Shown here: one piece after another, positions 15,001 to 19,011 of the stretch | How the letters are laid out: the number at the start of each line of letters is the position of its first letter | How positions within the stretch are numbered: position 1 is the first letter of the stretch | DNA from: Gimesia aquarii | GTDB taxonomy: Bacteria; Planctomycetota; Planctomycetia; Planctomycetales; Planctomycetaceae | Assembly: GCF_007748175.1 (NCBI RefSeq) | Contig: NZ_CP037422.1 | Span: 2,920,020 to 2,984,019 of the forward strand | DNA length: 64,000 nt | Reading direction: 5' to 3' | Made by a program: the position numbers and the translations under genes | Notes under the pieces: model-generated | What the model saw: the letters and a program-made list of their open reading frames with translations, nothing else | Database searches by the model: none | What the model was told of the DNA's origin: nothing

Positions 15001-15469
15001 CACTGATGATCAATGTATCTCCATCAATGTCAACCGAATTACCAAAATGGTTATTATTGGGATCTACCGGATTTGGAGAAAGAATGGTTGAATGGAAATC
15101 CCAAGTGTCATCAGCCTCGCTTCCAGGTGTTCCAGCATCATTTCGGCTATAGAGATAAACGGCTCCCGCATTAGAACCATTGACATTATTATCAAATTGC
15201 GCTCCTATCAGCATCCAATCGCCATCAACGGCAACTGAATTACCAGCAAAATCACCGTCTTCAGGAGTTACTGCTGGATCAGGAAGTAACTTGCTTTGTA
15301 ATGAAAATGTAGTCAACAGCGTACGATCTTCCAAAACTTCTGTCGTGGAGATTTGATTGTTGACTGCAGCTTGCCATCGTCTGCGGATTGCACGACGGTC
15401 ACGTGAGCGGAAAGTGGGGCGTTTCTTGATACGTGAGGTGAGCGCATTGAGCCAGTTCGTAAGCAGCAT
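1..15469 (-). CDS. Giant secreted multidomain protein (LEPR-XLL-like start, FG-GAP, beta-helix, LamG, RTX-like, golvesin-like), 3' end outside window
   Basis: One open frame of 5156 codons without a stop reaches the left edge, so the C-terminus is missing. The ATG at 15469 follows GAAGG at about 9 bases. The basic N-terminus has VLEDRTLLT (about residue 45), a LEPR-XLL-like signature of exported planctomycete proteins; no classical signal peptide is seen. In order: seven FG-GAP repeats (about 65-480), parallel beta-helix segments (about 487-910 and again about 1500-2010), two LamG/concanavalin-like domains (about 2712-2918 and 2948-3150, each with GGQFGGALEFDG near its start), long adhesin-like Asn/Asp/Thr-rich stretches, RTX-like glycine/aspartate repeats (GGDGNDNITGD, about 4716-4823) and a golvesin/Xly carbohydrate-binding-like domain (about 4950-5140, ATDAPYTIFDG and ADAIRIERV). 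Probably a calcium-stabilised surface or matrix adhesin; the ligand is unknown. Many smaller antisense frames in this stretch are shadows. Confidence 0.93.
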   Translation of the reverse strand, partial: MLLTNWLNALTSRIKKRPTFRSRDRRAIRRRWQAAVNNQISTTEVLEDRTLLTTFSLQSKLLPDPAVTPEDGDFAGNSVAVDGDWMLIGAQFDNNVNGSNAGAVYLYSRNDAGTPGSEADDTWDFHSTILSPNPVDPNNNHFGNSVDIDGDTLIISASFAEEGDSFGSAYIYTRTDPSATPANLTDDIWVHTTSLSRPLSLTGDLGDENDSFGTHVAISGSTAIVTARFDDIGGDASGSVYVFDTNDGWNTVFVSAITASDAVPFANFGTSASISGDTIIVGTPLDDTLAGNSGAVYIFERNDQTLVGDISDDTWDEAVKLTSANNGQFGFSVDIDGDFAVIGAWLESGGGAAYVYDGSAGWATPTQVRRLTASDATAGDRFGASASISGDLIVVGATLADNDDGAIYIYDGSNGWVSATEQKISDPAAQANDSFAADVYISGETIVVGAFGNIHDYGGATGLVESGAAYAFGPTLPSIVYVDDNFSNPVPGQDPDGPGGPATDFGFDAFATIQEAIDGVADGGIIHIAAGTYNPASTITVSKSVTIQGPQAGVDPRPGSGSLRDHTDATTEAIIDGGGALSRIFLIDADNVTLDGLVITNGTGDLIRSSNGVSQAIVQYNIIHNSSGDEGVQLAQTSNSSIQYNYIFDTTGDGANFAESSNGNISFNELNNIRSTNGAIYVYDSEAITIEGNYLDLGHLNLNDGIKVVDDIGADTTTSYIINNVVIDSLQDAINAERSNVVISGNDVSGSSSQNGVIYVSENVDNIQITNNSIHDNLASVAAGQINYAIRIGKGSDFPTNVVVRDNSIVNNEALIFFRQDTQATLDAARNWWGTTDHTVIAAGIVGVVDGLGATNGEIDFSTILTSGADTDGATPGFQPDTSSLLVHALGVEPAIGSRIQNAIDVVDDFGSIEIQAGTYNGDVTVGRGISLSGTPDIQGTLTVTEGATLAPGFSPGIILSNGLNILGETFELNNINLGSFTQLDVGPGEDLRYVESVQGENILFWRGSTGELRRATYTWNGTNLVLGAITNPTGLTSGDHASILNLGGGVLEGYFHPGSPSATGQFHAISNDGGQTWINETLITYPFSTPGIGSDSGTTGGGGIIELNGERRIYAQNNFGDIVLWTTAAGSNGPLTNIGALIDGGTGDFQNQSPSGDAIGLSSGQTLYLYVDGEGSESTLGAIGALIVDASGLGITSQIDNFISVSDSALTSAGLTSLDEMTIGAVQIVGNTITGVLMINGDSVSNGSNEDLFYAPITINTNTLPPGNLDIEINGTTPGTEHDQIDVTGTVTIGAGATLNLIDGLAGPGTSGDTIIFINNDGSDAVVGEFAGLANGSDVAFNGETWNIFYNGGDGNDVVLVLLSESEVFVNDDFTGPDGTVIVDADPNTVGNQHAIIGVNAFDTIQEGVDAVAVGGTVHITDQTADAGTYVENVTITKDITLRGTSGVDGDVTITPPAGDGITVSAAATSATIENLTVTGTTGVGILLLGLTGDVLLTNVTSTFNDIGVVASNVNNFTDIDGTYQSNNNGGILVEDITNNVTLTRTLLEDNNADGDPQGEGFTALANLNFNSIGGDLLVEGVVARDSDGAGSAADQLAAFFVGGVGGNATFQDSTGVVQSVLVEGHAFDGIALFGVAGDTNLTNVTSINNGTDPFGLTGLGGAGVVIAFSGSITDTNGNYSGNTNDGFTVFNITGDVRLNRTTLEDNNADDFGPGAGFSGGTIDGNFIAEGVTIRDTDGAGTAASQTDGVFIDGISGDITFQDSTDIVQSVTIEGHDEFGVLVEAFTSPASVVTFTNGTYSNNAEDGIHIDFVDGSATFSNVTVENNGGDGLQLFEIFGNVDINGGSFGGNHENGIEIEDAFDVALTNVTSSANLHAGIEVTFVDSFSDTDGTYQANEDAGIHLFDILGNVDLTRTILEDNNADDGDFGDGFTAVPFLESVAIGGDLIINGLTARSTNPGTTHQTAGVYVEGVDGSVVIDGSTDAVTISGNEEEGLSLIDVAGDVTLTDVSLTANALNSFVSGASILNIVATTGNVIDHFDINTPALGGEGFLQHTRGGVVQDIIETDNIGTLDIDFDAGDDTVTVLPHSTTLIDLNGGDPTIATGDVLTYITPVGETAANTPAGLDGGTISSTGGFADVVFDEFENLSIPGPLVVTGTSGDDLLIITATNANSGTYQVITDGVAGAVINFSNITDLTFDGLEGDDTLRIVNPAGGVFDPINGVFFNGGTGGEDGAGDTLEILGGTATSVEHRFVDDASGSVLFNGEVIGTITYTGLEPVIDLVATPDRIFSYSGADDVITLSDAGVAGQTFIDSTFGESVTFLNPTATFTINAGAGNDIVDVNSLDANFSASLTINGDADNDTINVNSAISFDTGNTVEFDSDLINVGNGVTITASGITFNGTTVELDGDLVSSNVAGDVATVNVLGSTGGAEIQDAIDIAGNGGMINVAAGSYITAGTLDVNESVSILGAGRDVVEILKMDDPTGNFDEAINISADNVTISGAQLGWEVHTPATDYQGYVVVTTADNTTLTDLLFEDNYRSAIVFIGADNLEVSDSIFDGKFGRAAIRDGNGGAGENFLITRNEFRADHFRWGPISIGPQGSGGSSGAYSGEISFNYFGNGLEAGSFQEEGDRNYTVTITNPGLTAAGLDILHNTFDWQDSAVTNGDGNFGQPGGIFFDPSISLAPGSVDISDNIFSGFTFDGPQPSNDPLWNTTGGQFGGALEFDGVDDFGIFQSALFDVGTAGTLNFWVNMHDQSQRNQFFEGLNGAGFEFQFRDNSGGQFFGSPGRSGNVNNFAIQDGSAGGTENVWQNLQYTWDFNAPGNPQMHIYIDGVEVAYLSATFDSDLTQWVNVVSTVSQLITVGRDASGDRHFDGLMDDVGWFNAALNQTDRDNIRTNGVAALTGDARLIAHWDFDQAAGNIAVDNENGIQMFLSANGISPLGPVFQPTGGQFGGALEFDGLDDFATFQDAAFDVGEQGTLNFWVNMADTGKRNQFFEGPGDGGLEFQYRDNGGGQFFGRAQDGADFTIQDGGAAGVQGVWTNVQYTWDANTGEMRIYLDGTEVTYLAGFDENLAGFDINNFTETIGGLMNVGRDPGDGTRFFAGLMDDIGWFDGVLNQTDRDDIRNNGVANLAGDPRLVAHWDLDDAPGTLIASGDSGTSIDLHIQAEPPAPPIGGFGVIAPLDASITNNLFFDNDNNSNHVLDPSNKLGVDPLYARDHDPAFNPATTSLEEIFAIGLGSPAAFMSTEFAGDPATTTPHIGAFQDLAPFGAGDIVINGSNADDLLEIVFTSETEATMTLTTGVGGPSPVVTGPILLTNITSFTFNGLEGDDILRITNPAGGLLNPTNGLFFNGGTGGEDGAGDTLEILGGVATSVEHRFVDNASGSMFFDGEGVATITYTGLEPVLDTIVATNRTFSFLGGAETITLSDDGVVGDGVSQIDSDNFGEVVAFLNATDSVTINTEAFGGSGVDAVNIEGLDSTFDADLTVNGGTDDTATFQTNATDLGSGDLTIDIGNVVLDQDVITTGNADLNASGGSITDGGSSAADALSAATAILTATVDVGGAGDAVDIDVANLEADAGGAINLDNNSGALLTIGGISGLQGLQAVTGIALTTDDDLQIDENINSTNGLIDIESTLGGITMMDGIIISSGTGDIELTADGDIDLTEITAAGNEVRLTSSNGSLTDNDASEFTGITADRVALRAATGIGGLFSDDINVDVNTLAASTTTGIIEIFDFNTIAVDTVDGLSGILGGGNIRLLSNNTIDVNQNVQSTGAASNVNVTAGNHLNVNASVLSNGGAIDLLAFNDISLGASTVVDTTTAALLNIRANLNASGDGAFTQSEGGVVDARGGFLSVTSSEDARIANLRSIGALINVQSVSGSIIDNTAGEAALITGNEVALRAATGIGDGNDIDTVVSVLVASSPGGNIEVSNTGALEIGTVFVGVALVGINADTGEATILTASPLTIASDVTAAGAVTLTAGDSAGPGDDLTINAGVTVESTGANVVLNAGDDFLLSLGGEVIANTTIEINVDPSGGDPDPVGSTVDLLGNVDATQTTINGGADADIFNILPTADSPITVNGGDPTLPGPGDVLNMDFSGLAAAPFLTLGATPGSGSFGFIAPDLEQTVDFTSIENVNSGGTPFHLVLDMFAAGFQNAADDTIDVQLDAAGTNLLIDVNASNFASIAAADILSFTVIGSTDNETLNINESPGGLPLFDVAAPVIPGSNGSHLNNAADTLLEDQFNPTTYDADDITIHYDGGDGTDAINVNFTTVHNAAYFSDNIDSLGSGNIVAATPAGLDIDLGLSFGAVEGVGINGAGGGLRVDASSTPLTTIVNIDDDGAAGDGVSQITANGGFANMVFSGFQGLQVVSGTGEELIDLIALDSATTVTQIELDADDVFGAPDPANDTIRVRSTPAGVTDINILAGLGDDEIQLFDASNTVNNIFADITVDGEGGNDTLTIIDSGDATGDTFEVTSTTVDGLSSAVGPDVTFAEIDNLNVTGTGGSDLIFVNMTTQEDLNNVVLNGFDGDDNFFLQNSTPVGVDTRLNGDAGEDDFIFLFSSVLRGFIDGGGDLDLLDYSNYNNAVHVALSGLGTIDGFQGRENNGSILGTGVAGLGFDNIDDLFGTFGSDILEGPDLNNYWGITGTDEGFLIADRPNLMSGRPTTAGDTIATPPEQFMDFTDFENLIGGNQQDRFDLSDGAGLTGTLDGALGNDSLDYRDFTTGVTVDLFAGTATNIGGGLVAGTGGGDDDNSIENVFGGDGNDNITGDNDNNILGDGFGSDNLDGGGNGVGSENGGNDVFLMEPGTGGSQDVITDIHGNDTIDFRFASQGILFDVDIINTPQDVFGGNTIELRQIQPQQPDTNPSFMENIVGSEFNDIIFIDPLSQDGNFPIDGPPVLRSADGRGGIDVLDFDAKGQEVIDTGFSLTADGVGTVQYLNFENVRPFEDTPAFIVDNGDLGFSLGGDWPFHPGGTAAITNGIGFENDVHSVREESPIGNGPAQAFWEFYGLTPGDYRISVTWPVSTNPTVIGQAATDAPYTIFDGARTDIGTAAVDLGTIDLNQQLEPDDFTADGTVWENLGVFTINSRTLTVMLTNLANGRITADAIRIERVSAGPEIELRDITDAPVPPTIIMDGHQGGINFGATE
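5225..5500 (-). repeat. Internal duplicated segment, copy A
   Basis: This stretch of the giant gene encodes GGEDGAGDTLEILGG, TSVEHRFVD, ASGSMFFDGEG and TITYTGLEPV. The same series, with conservative changes, is encoded at 8610-8880. DNA similarity is also clear by eye. The copies lie about 3.4 kb apart, with the LamG pair and a beta-helix stretch between them. Confidence 0.85.
6020..7335 (-). repeat. Tandem LamG-like domain duplication inside the giant gene
   Basis: Two consecutive segments, 6715-7335 and 6020-6625, encode the same fold. Each begins GGQFGGALEFDG, contains GTLNFWVNM, RNQFFEG and GGQFFG, an IYLDG/IYIDG strand, GLMDD(V/I)GWF and LNQTDRD(N/D)IR, and ends with a HWD(F/L)D motif. 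This is a laminin G/concanavalin-like module duplicated in tandem. The copies have diverged at DNA level but keep the same order of motifs. Confidence 0.85.
8610..8880 (-). repeat. Internal duplicated segment, copy B
   Basis: Counterpart of 5225-5500. It encodes GGEDGAGDTLEILGG, TSVEHRFVD, ASGSVLFNGE and TITYTGLEPV in the same order. Both copies are followed by a short serine/threonine/aspartate-rich strand region ending in ITLSD. Confidence 0.85.
9440..10960 (-). repeat. Degenerate tandem beta-helix repeats inside the giant gene
   Basis: At least three units of about 470-640 bases repeat in the reading frame. Each has an LTRTxLEDNNAD-like line (near 9705, 10345 and 10815), a (V/G)xxRDxDGAGxAA-like line, FQDST and a SVxxEGH line. 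The pattern N-G-x-Y-x-x-N between strands is typical of right-handed parallel beta-helices. Unit length varies, so this is an old, drifting duplication rather than a recent tandem repeat. Confidence 0.7.
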
Positions 15470-16077
15470 CCTGTCAATCCTTCGCTAGAAAATCAAAGAC
15501 TCTTGAGGTAGGAAATTTGTTGATAACGATAGCGGCCCGCAGATAAGGAAATGCAAAAAACAGCAAATACCTCATCATGTAAAAATATAAAAATGGATGA
15601 ATATGACACAATAACTGAGGTTAAATCCCTCAGTGCATAATTCACCCACTGTTACTTTAGTCACTAAAATTACCTAACTGACAACCTTATTTCCACTAAA
15701 AACAGATGCACATTCTTCCTTTTTTAACAATTTTACCGAATCGGTTTTTTCGAACACTATGCATGTTTATTTTGTATACATCCCAATCTCGCATCAAAGA
15801 ATTAAAATTCCCTTATGCATTTCAGAGGTATTGTTTATGCCTTGCTGTAGCAATTGGCATGCAGAATTCAGCATAGAATCATGGAATATTGAAATGTACA
15901 TATGAAATAGACTATAAAGTTGAATTTCATGGTAGAACTGCAAGACAAGCATTAGGAATTTCATTAATGCAGACTGGAAGCGCGTCCTGTTTTCCGCCAG
16001 GAAGTGATCGCTTCGAGGGCGAATAACAACCCGATGATAAAGAGAAAGAAGCGTTTCTTACCTCTTTCGATTTTGGA
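15470..16077. other. Intergenic region upstream of the giant gene; possible coding remnant
   Basis: About 600 A+T-rich bases. It holds the leader of the giant gene, including its GAAGG ribosome site just above 15469. From 16077 down to 15964 the frame of the PQQ gene continues after its TAA stop for 35 more codons, with a basic-flanked hydrophobic stretch (FFLFIIGLLFALEAITSW) before a second stop. No convincing promoter or terminator is seen in the rest. Confidence 0.5.
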
Positions 16078-17403
16078 TTAGTCAGCTGGTACTGGTTCCT
16101 GCGATCCGATGCAGACAAGTTCTTCCTGCCGTTTACCGTCTGACTGTTTTCCGATTCTCAGAAAGAGCTGACCATCAGCAACTGCTGGACTGGCGTAGCA
16201 ATCATCGCCAAGCTTATTAATGGCGACTTCTTGATAACCATCGGCGTTCGCTTCGAAAACAAACGTATCGCCTAAAAGATTGGAGACATAGATCAATCCA
16301 TTGCAGAGAATCGGCGAAGCACTGAAGGAACCGCGCATTCGGTTTTTCCAAAGCACATCGCCCGTCTCGATGGACCAGCAGTAGGCAATTCCATCATCTG
16401 TAATACCATAAAGCTGACTGTCATCCACCAGCATCGATGGTTCATAGATCTTCGTTTTATCAGACCAGAGCAGTTTACCCTCAGCGGACAAACAGACGGT
16501 CTCACGCTTGGGGTAACCGCCACTGGCAAAAATTCGATCCTTCGTCGTGACAATCGTTCCACAAGTCGCTTCAGCCAGACAGGGAGTACTCCAATTAAGT
16601 TTTCCCGTTGAAGGATCGTAGCTGGCGACCTGGTCACAACCGCTGATCAGTAATTGATCGCGTCCGCCGACATTTGCAACTACAGGACTGGAATAAGTAC
16701 TGATTGCAGGGCGAGCGATGCGCCAGGCAATCTTTCCTGATTTCCGATCCAAGGCAACAATGTAGCCACCACCGCGATTATCCGCGGCAATAATCACGAA
16801 TGACTTATAAAGCAGTGGTGAAGGGGCATAGCCAAATTTGGAATTGAAGGCTCCCAATTCTTGCTGCCAAAGTTGCTTTCCCTCTAAATCGAGAGCCGTT
16901 GCAATAATCTTACCGGAATTGAAAAAGACGGCATATATACGGTCGCCATCACATAAAACGGTTCCATTCGCATTGGTTCCCTTTTTGTGTAATTCCCTCG
17001 GTGAAGGAAAACCACCTTCATGAACCACAGACTCCCAGCGAACCGTTCCATCGTCACGATTCAAGGCCATGACCATCTGCTGCTGACTTTGGTCATCAGC
17101 GGTTGCCAGTAAAACCAGGTCATCCACGACAACAGGAGAACTATGCCCCCGACCGGGAATGTCTGTTCTCCAGATAATATTCGTTGTCCCATTCCATTGA
17201 GTCGGCAATTCTTGATCCGGAGCGATGCCATTCTGCTGAGGTCCACGCCAGCCCGGCCATGCAGTGGAAAGATCAGGTACATCACTTTCATCCAGAGCAA
17301 TGCCACTTGATTTTACTGATACTTCTTCCACAGGAGTCGTTTTCGTACAACCGGCAAGGAGCAACATCCCAACTAGAAACAGTCGATTACCATATCGCAT
17401 CAT
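16078..17403 (-). CDS. PQQ-repeat beta-propeller lipoprotein (BamB-like)
   Basis: About 441 residues. The ATG at 17403 is preferred because AAGGAGG lies 9 bases upstream; a longer reading would bury that site in the coding region. The N-terminus is a lipoprotein signal with lipobox LLAGC (Cys about 19). The body is a run of PQQ-type blades (WRTDIPGRGHSSPVV, VMALNRDDGTVRWE, IVALDRKSGKIAWR, YCWSIETGDVLWK) forming an eight-blade-like propeller; no PQQ-ligand or dehydrogenase active-site set is recognised. Probably a periplasmic scaffold attached to a membrane. It is followed by the same-strand continuation noted at 15964-16077. DUF1080 and further PQQ genes lie upstream on the same strand, but spacing of over 100 bases makes a common operon uncertain. 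Confidence 0.9.
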   Translation of the reverse strand: MMRYGNRLFLVGMLLLAGCTKTTPVEEVSVKSSGIALDESDVPDLSTAWPGWRGPQQNGIAPDQELPTQWNGTTNIIWRTDIPGRGHSSPVVVDDLVLLATADDQSQQQMVMALNRDDGTVRWESVVHEGGFPSPRELHKKGTNANGTVLCDGDRIYAVFFNSGKIIATALDLEGKQLWQQELGAFNSKFGYAPSPLLYKSFVIIAADNRGGGYIVALDRKSGKIAWRIARPAISTYSSPVVANVGGRDQLLISGCDQVASYDPSTGKLNWSTPCLAEATCGTIVTTKDRIFASGGYPKRETVCLSAEGKLLWSDKTKIYEPSMLVDDSQLYGITDDGIAYCWSIETGDVLWKNRMRGSFSASPILCNGLIYVSNLLGDTFVFEANADGYQEVAINKLGDDCYASPAVADGQLFLRIGKQSDGKRQEELVCIGSQEPVPAD

Positions 17404-17518
17404 GTAGAGCATCCTCCTTGAACAGCCCTGCCTGGAATGTTGAACCATCTGTAACACCAGTAATAATATTCGGCCTCACGCTTAGAACGAGTGCTAATTC
17501 TAAGGCGCTGCTTAATTT

Positions 17519-18271
17519 CTATTTTAATTGCTTCAGAAACACATTACGGAAACGAATTTCGCCACCATGTGTCTGTAATTGTATGGGGCCAGTCGCATAG
17601 ATGGGAGTATCTTTTTCGTAATAGTTATCCATTTTCTTATTATCTACGACCAATTTATCGTTCAAATAGACGGTGACCTTTTCCCCTTTCATGATAATTC
17701 GCAGATGGTTCCATTCGCCAAATGGCTTGTCAGCATGGACGAGCGGGTATTTACCTTCACCTTTGTTATTGTATAACCCACCTGAACCCAAGTTGGCTTT
17801 ACGATCCCATTTGCCTCCTTCTTTAGTCGTATCCCAAATTTGGACCTGTGGAACACCGCGAAGATAGATACCGCTATCCGCTTTCGCAACTGTTTTATAG
17901 TCAAGTAATAGCTCAAAATCACCATAATCCTCGGCTGTGGTCAGATAGACGCCATGCCCATCATTTACCAACTCTCCCTTTTCTACTGTCCAATGCTTTA
18001 AAACATCTTCCCAGTTCTTTTTCAGCAACTCTTCACGCTCCGCAGCAGGCAACTTCTCGACGGCAAGTGGACTTTTCCCTTTGACTTTGTGAAAGTTCAT
18101 CCCAATCCAGCCGGACAAGTCTTTCCCGTTAAACAAAGCCACAAATCCTTCAGGCGGAACATTTTGTTTTTTGGGATCTTGTTTTTCACCTGCGGTTAAG
18201 GTGGATACACACAGTAACATCAATCCCAAACCAGAGCAGAGACTTTTTTTCAGAGAAAGTGGCGTATTCAT
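17519..18271 (-). CDS. DUF1080 (3-keto-disaccharide hydrolase-like) secreted protein
   Basis: 250 residues with a Sec signal peptide (basic N-terminus, hydrophobic LGLMLLCVSTLTAG, cleavage near residue 28). The mature part has the DUF1080 hallmarks: GFVALFNGKDLSGW near the start, DFELLLDYKT, ADSGIYLRG, GEWNHLRI, a VYLNDKLV strand and final IQLQTHGGEIRFRNVFLK. The family has a concanavalin-like jelly-roll fold and includes secreted 3-keto-glycoside hydrolases, abundant in planctomycetes. Full length for a single-domain member. AGGA lies 8 bases before the ATG. The substrate cannot be read from the sequence. Confidence 0.92.
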   Translation of the reverse strand: MNTPLSLKKSLCSGLGLMLLCVSTLTAGEKQDPKKQNVPPEGFVALFNGKDLSGWIGMNFHKVKGKSPLAVEKLPAAEREELLKKNWEDVLKHWTVEKGELVNDGHGVYLTTAEDYGDFELLLDYKTVAKADSGIYLRGVPQVQIWDTTKEGGKWDRKANLGSGGLYNNKGEGKYPLVHADKPFGEWNHLRIIMKGEKVTVYLNDKLVVDNKKMDNYYEKDTPIYATGPIQLQTHGGEIRFRNVFLKQLK

Positions 18272-18507
18272 AACTCATTCCTGTTGTTGTATGTCAAAAG
18301 AAACTCTTACTTGTAAGCGGAAACGGTAAACGTCTTAATCACTGTAATTTCAGCATACCCGAATTACAATGTGTTATTAAGAAAGTGGGGTAAAATTCTT
18401 GATTCCCAACTCGAAACAGAAAAATAGAGCAGGGTGATGAGTGGTGTGAACCAATGGTTGATTTCACATTCCCAATAGTTCCGTTTGAGCAAGAATATCA
18501 TGGCACA

Positions 18508-18984
18508 CTATATTTTCGTAGCCAATACCTTACGGAAGATCACTTTGTCCCTGCCTTCAGCGTAAAAATCGCGAATGCGGGCTTCCTCTCCAAAACCTTG
18601 TTTTCGATAGAATTCCCGCACGTATTCAAAATCGGGTGTCCCCGACGTTTCAACCAGCAAAATTCGAGCTGCACGAGCTGTCAAAGTTTGTTCCACATAG
18701 TGTATCAATTTTTCGCCACGACCTTGTTTCTGGTGACTCGGATGGACGGCTATTAATAAGAGATTCCATGTCCCTTCGGTCATGCGTTCTGGTTCACAGT
18801 AGGCAACTCCCACCAACCCGGTGTCGTCGTCGGTAATCCATAACGGCCGTTGATCCCCAGCACTGGTCAACGATTCGACCAACATCTGTCGCAAATCTTC
18901 TAACTCATGAGGTGAGAAAAGGCCTACCTCTTCAGCCAAATGAATCAGTGGATCTGTATCTTCAGGTGTGACAGTTCGGATCAT
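18508..18984 (-). CDS. GNAT-family N-acetyltransferase
   Basis: 158 residues, a complete single GNAT domain. It starts MIRTVTPEDTDPLIHL, typical of the first strand and helix, and carries the acetyl-CoA binding motif A (LLLIAVHPSHQKQGRGEKL, with the Q-x-x-G-x-G turn) at about residues 90-108. A later ETSG...FYRKQGFGEEARIRDFY is the usual motif B. The acceptor is unknown. No clear ribosome site. It lies 27 bases downstream of the stop of the large PQQ gene on the same strand, so it may be co-transcribed with it. Confidence 0.88.
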   Translation of the reverse strand: MIRTVTPEDTDPLIHLAEEVGLFSPHELEDLRQMLVESLTSAGDQRPLWITDDDTGLVGVAYCEPERMTEGTWNLLLIAVHPSHQKQGRGEKLIHYVEQTLTARAARILLVETSGTPDFEYVREFYRKQGFGEEARIRDFYAEGRDKVIFRKVLATKI

Positions 18985-19011
18985 TTTTTATATGGTTTCG
19001 AATTTCAGAAA

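Noticed and set aside
15927-16118. Minus-strand frame of 63 codons
   Set aside because: Overlaps the end of the PQQ gene in another frame, with no ribosome site and no recognisable content.
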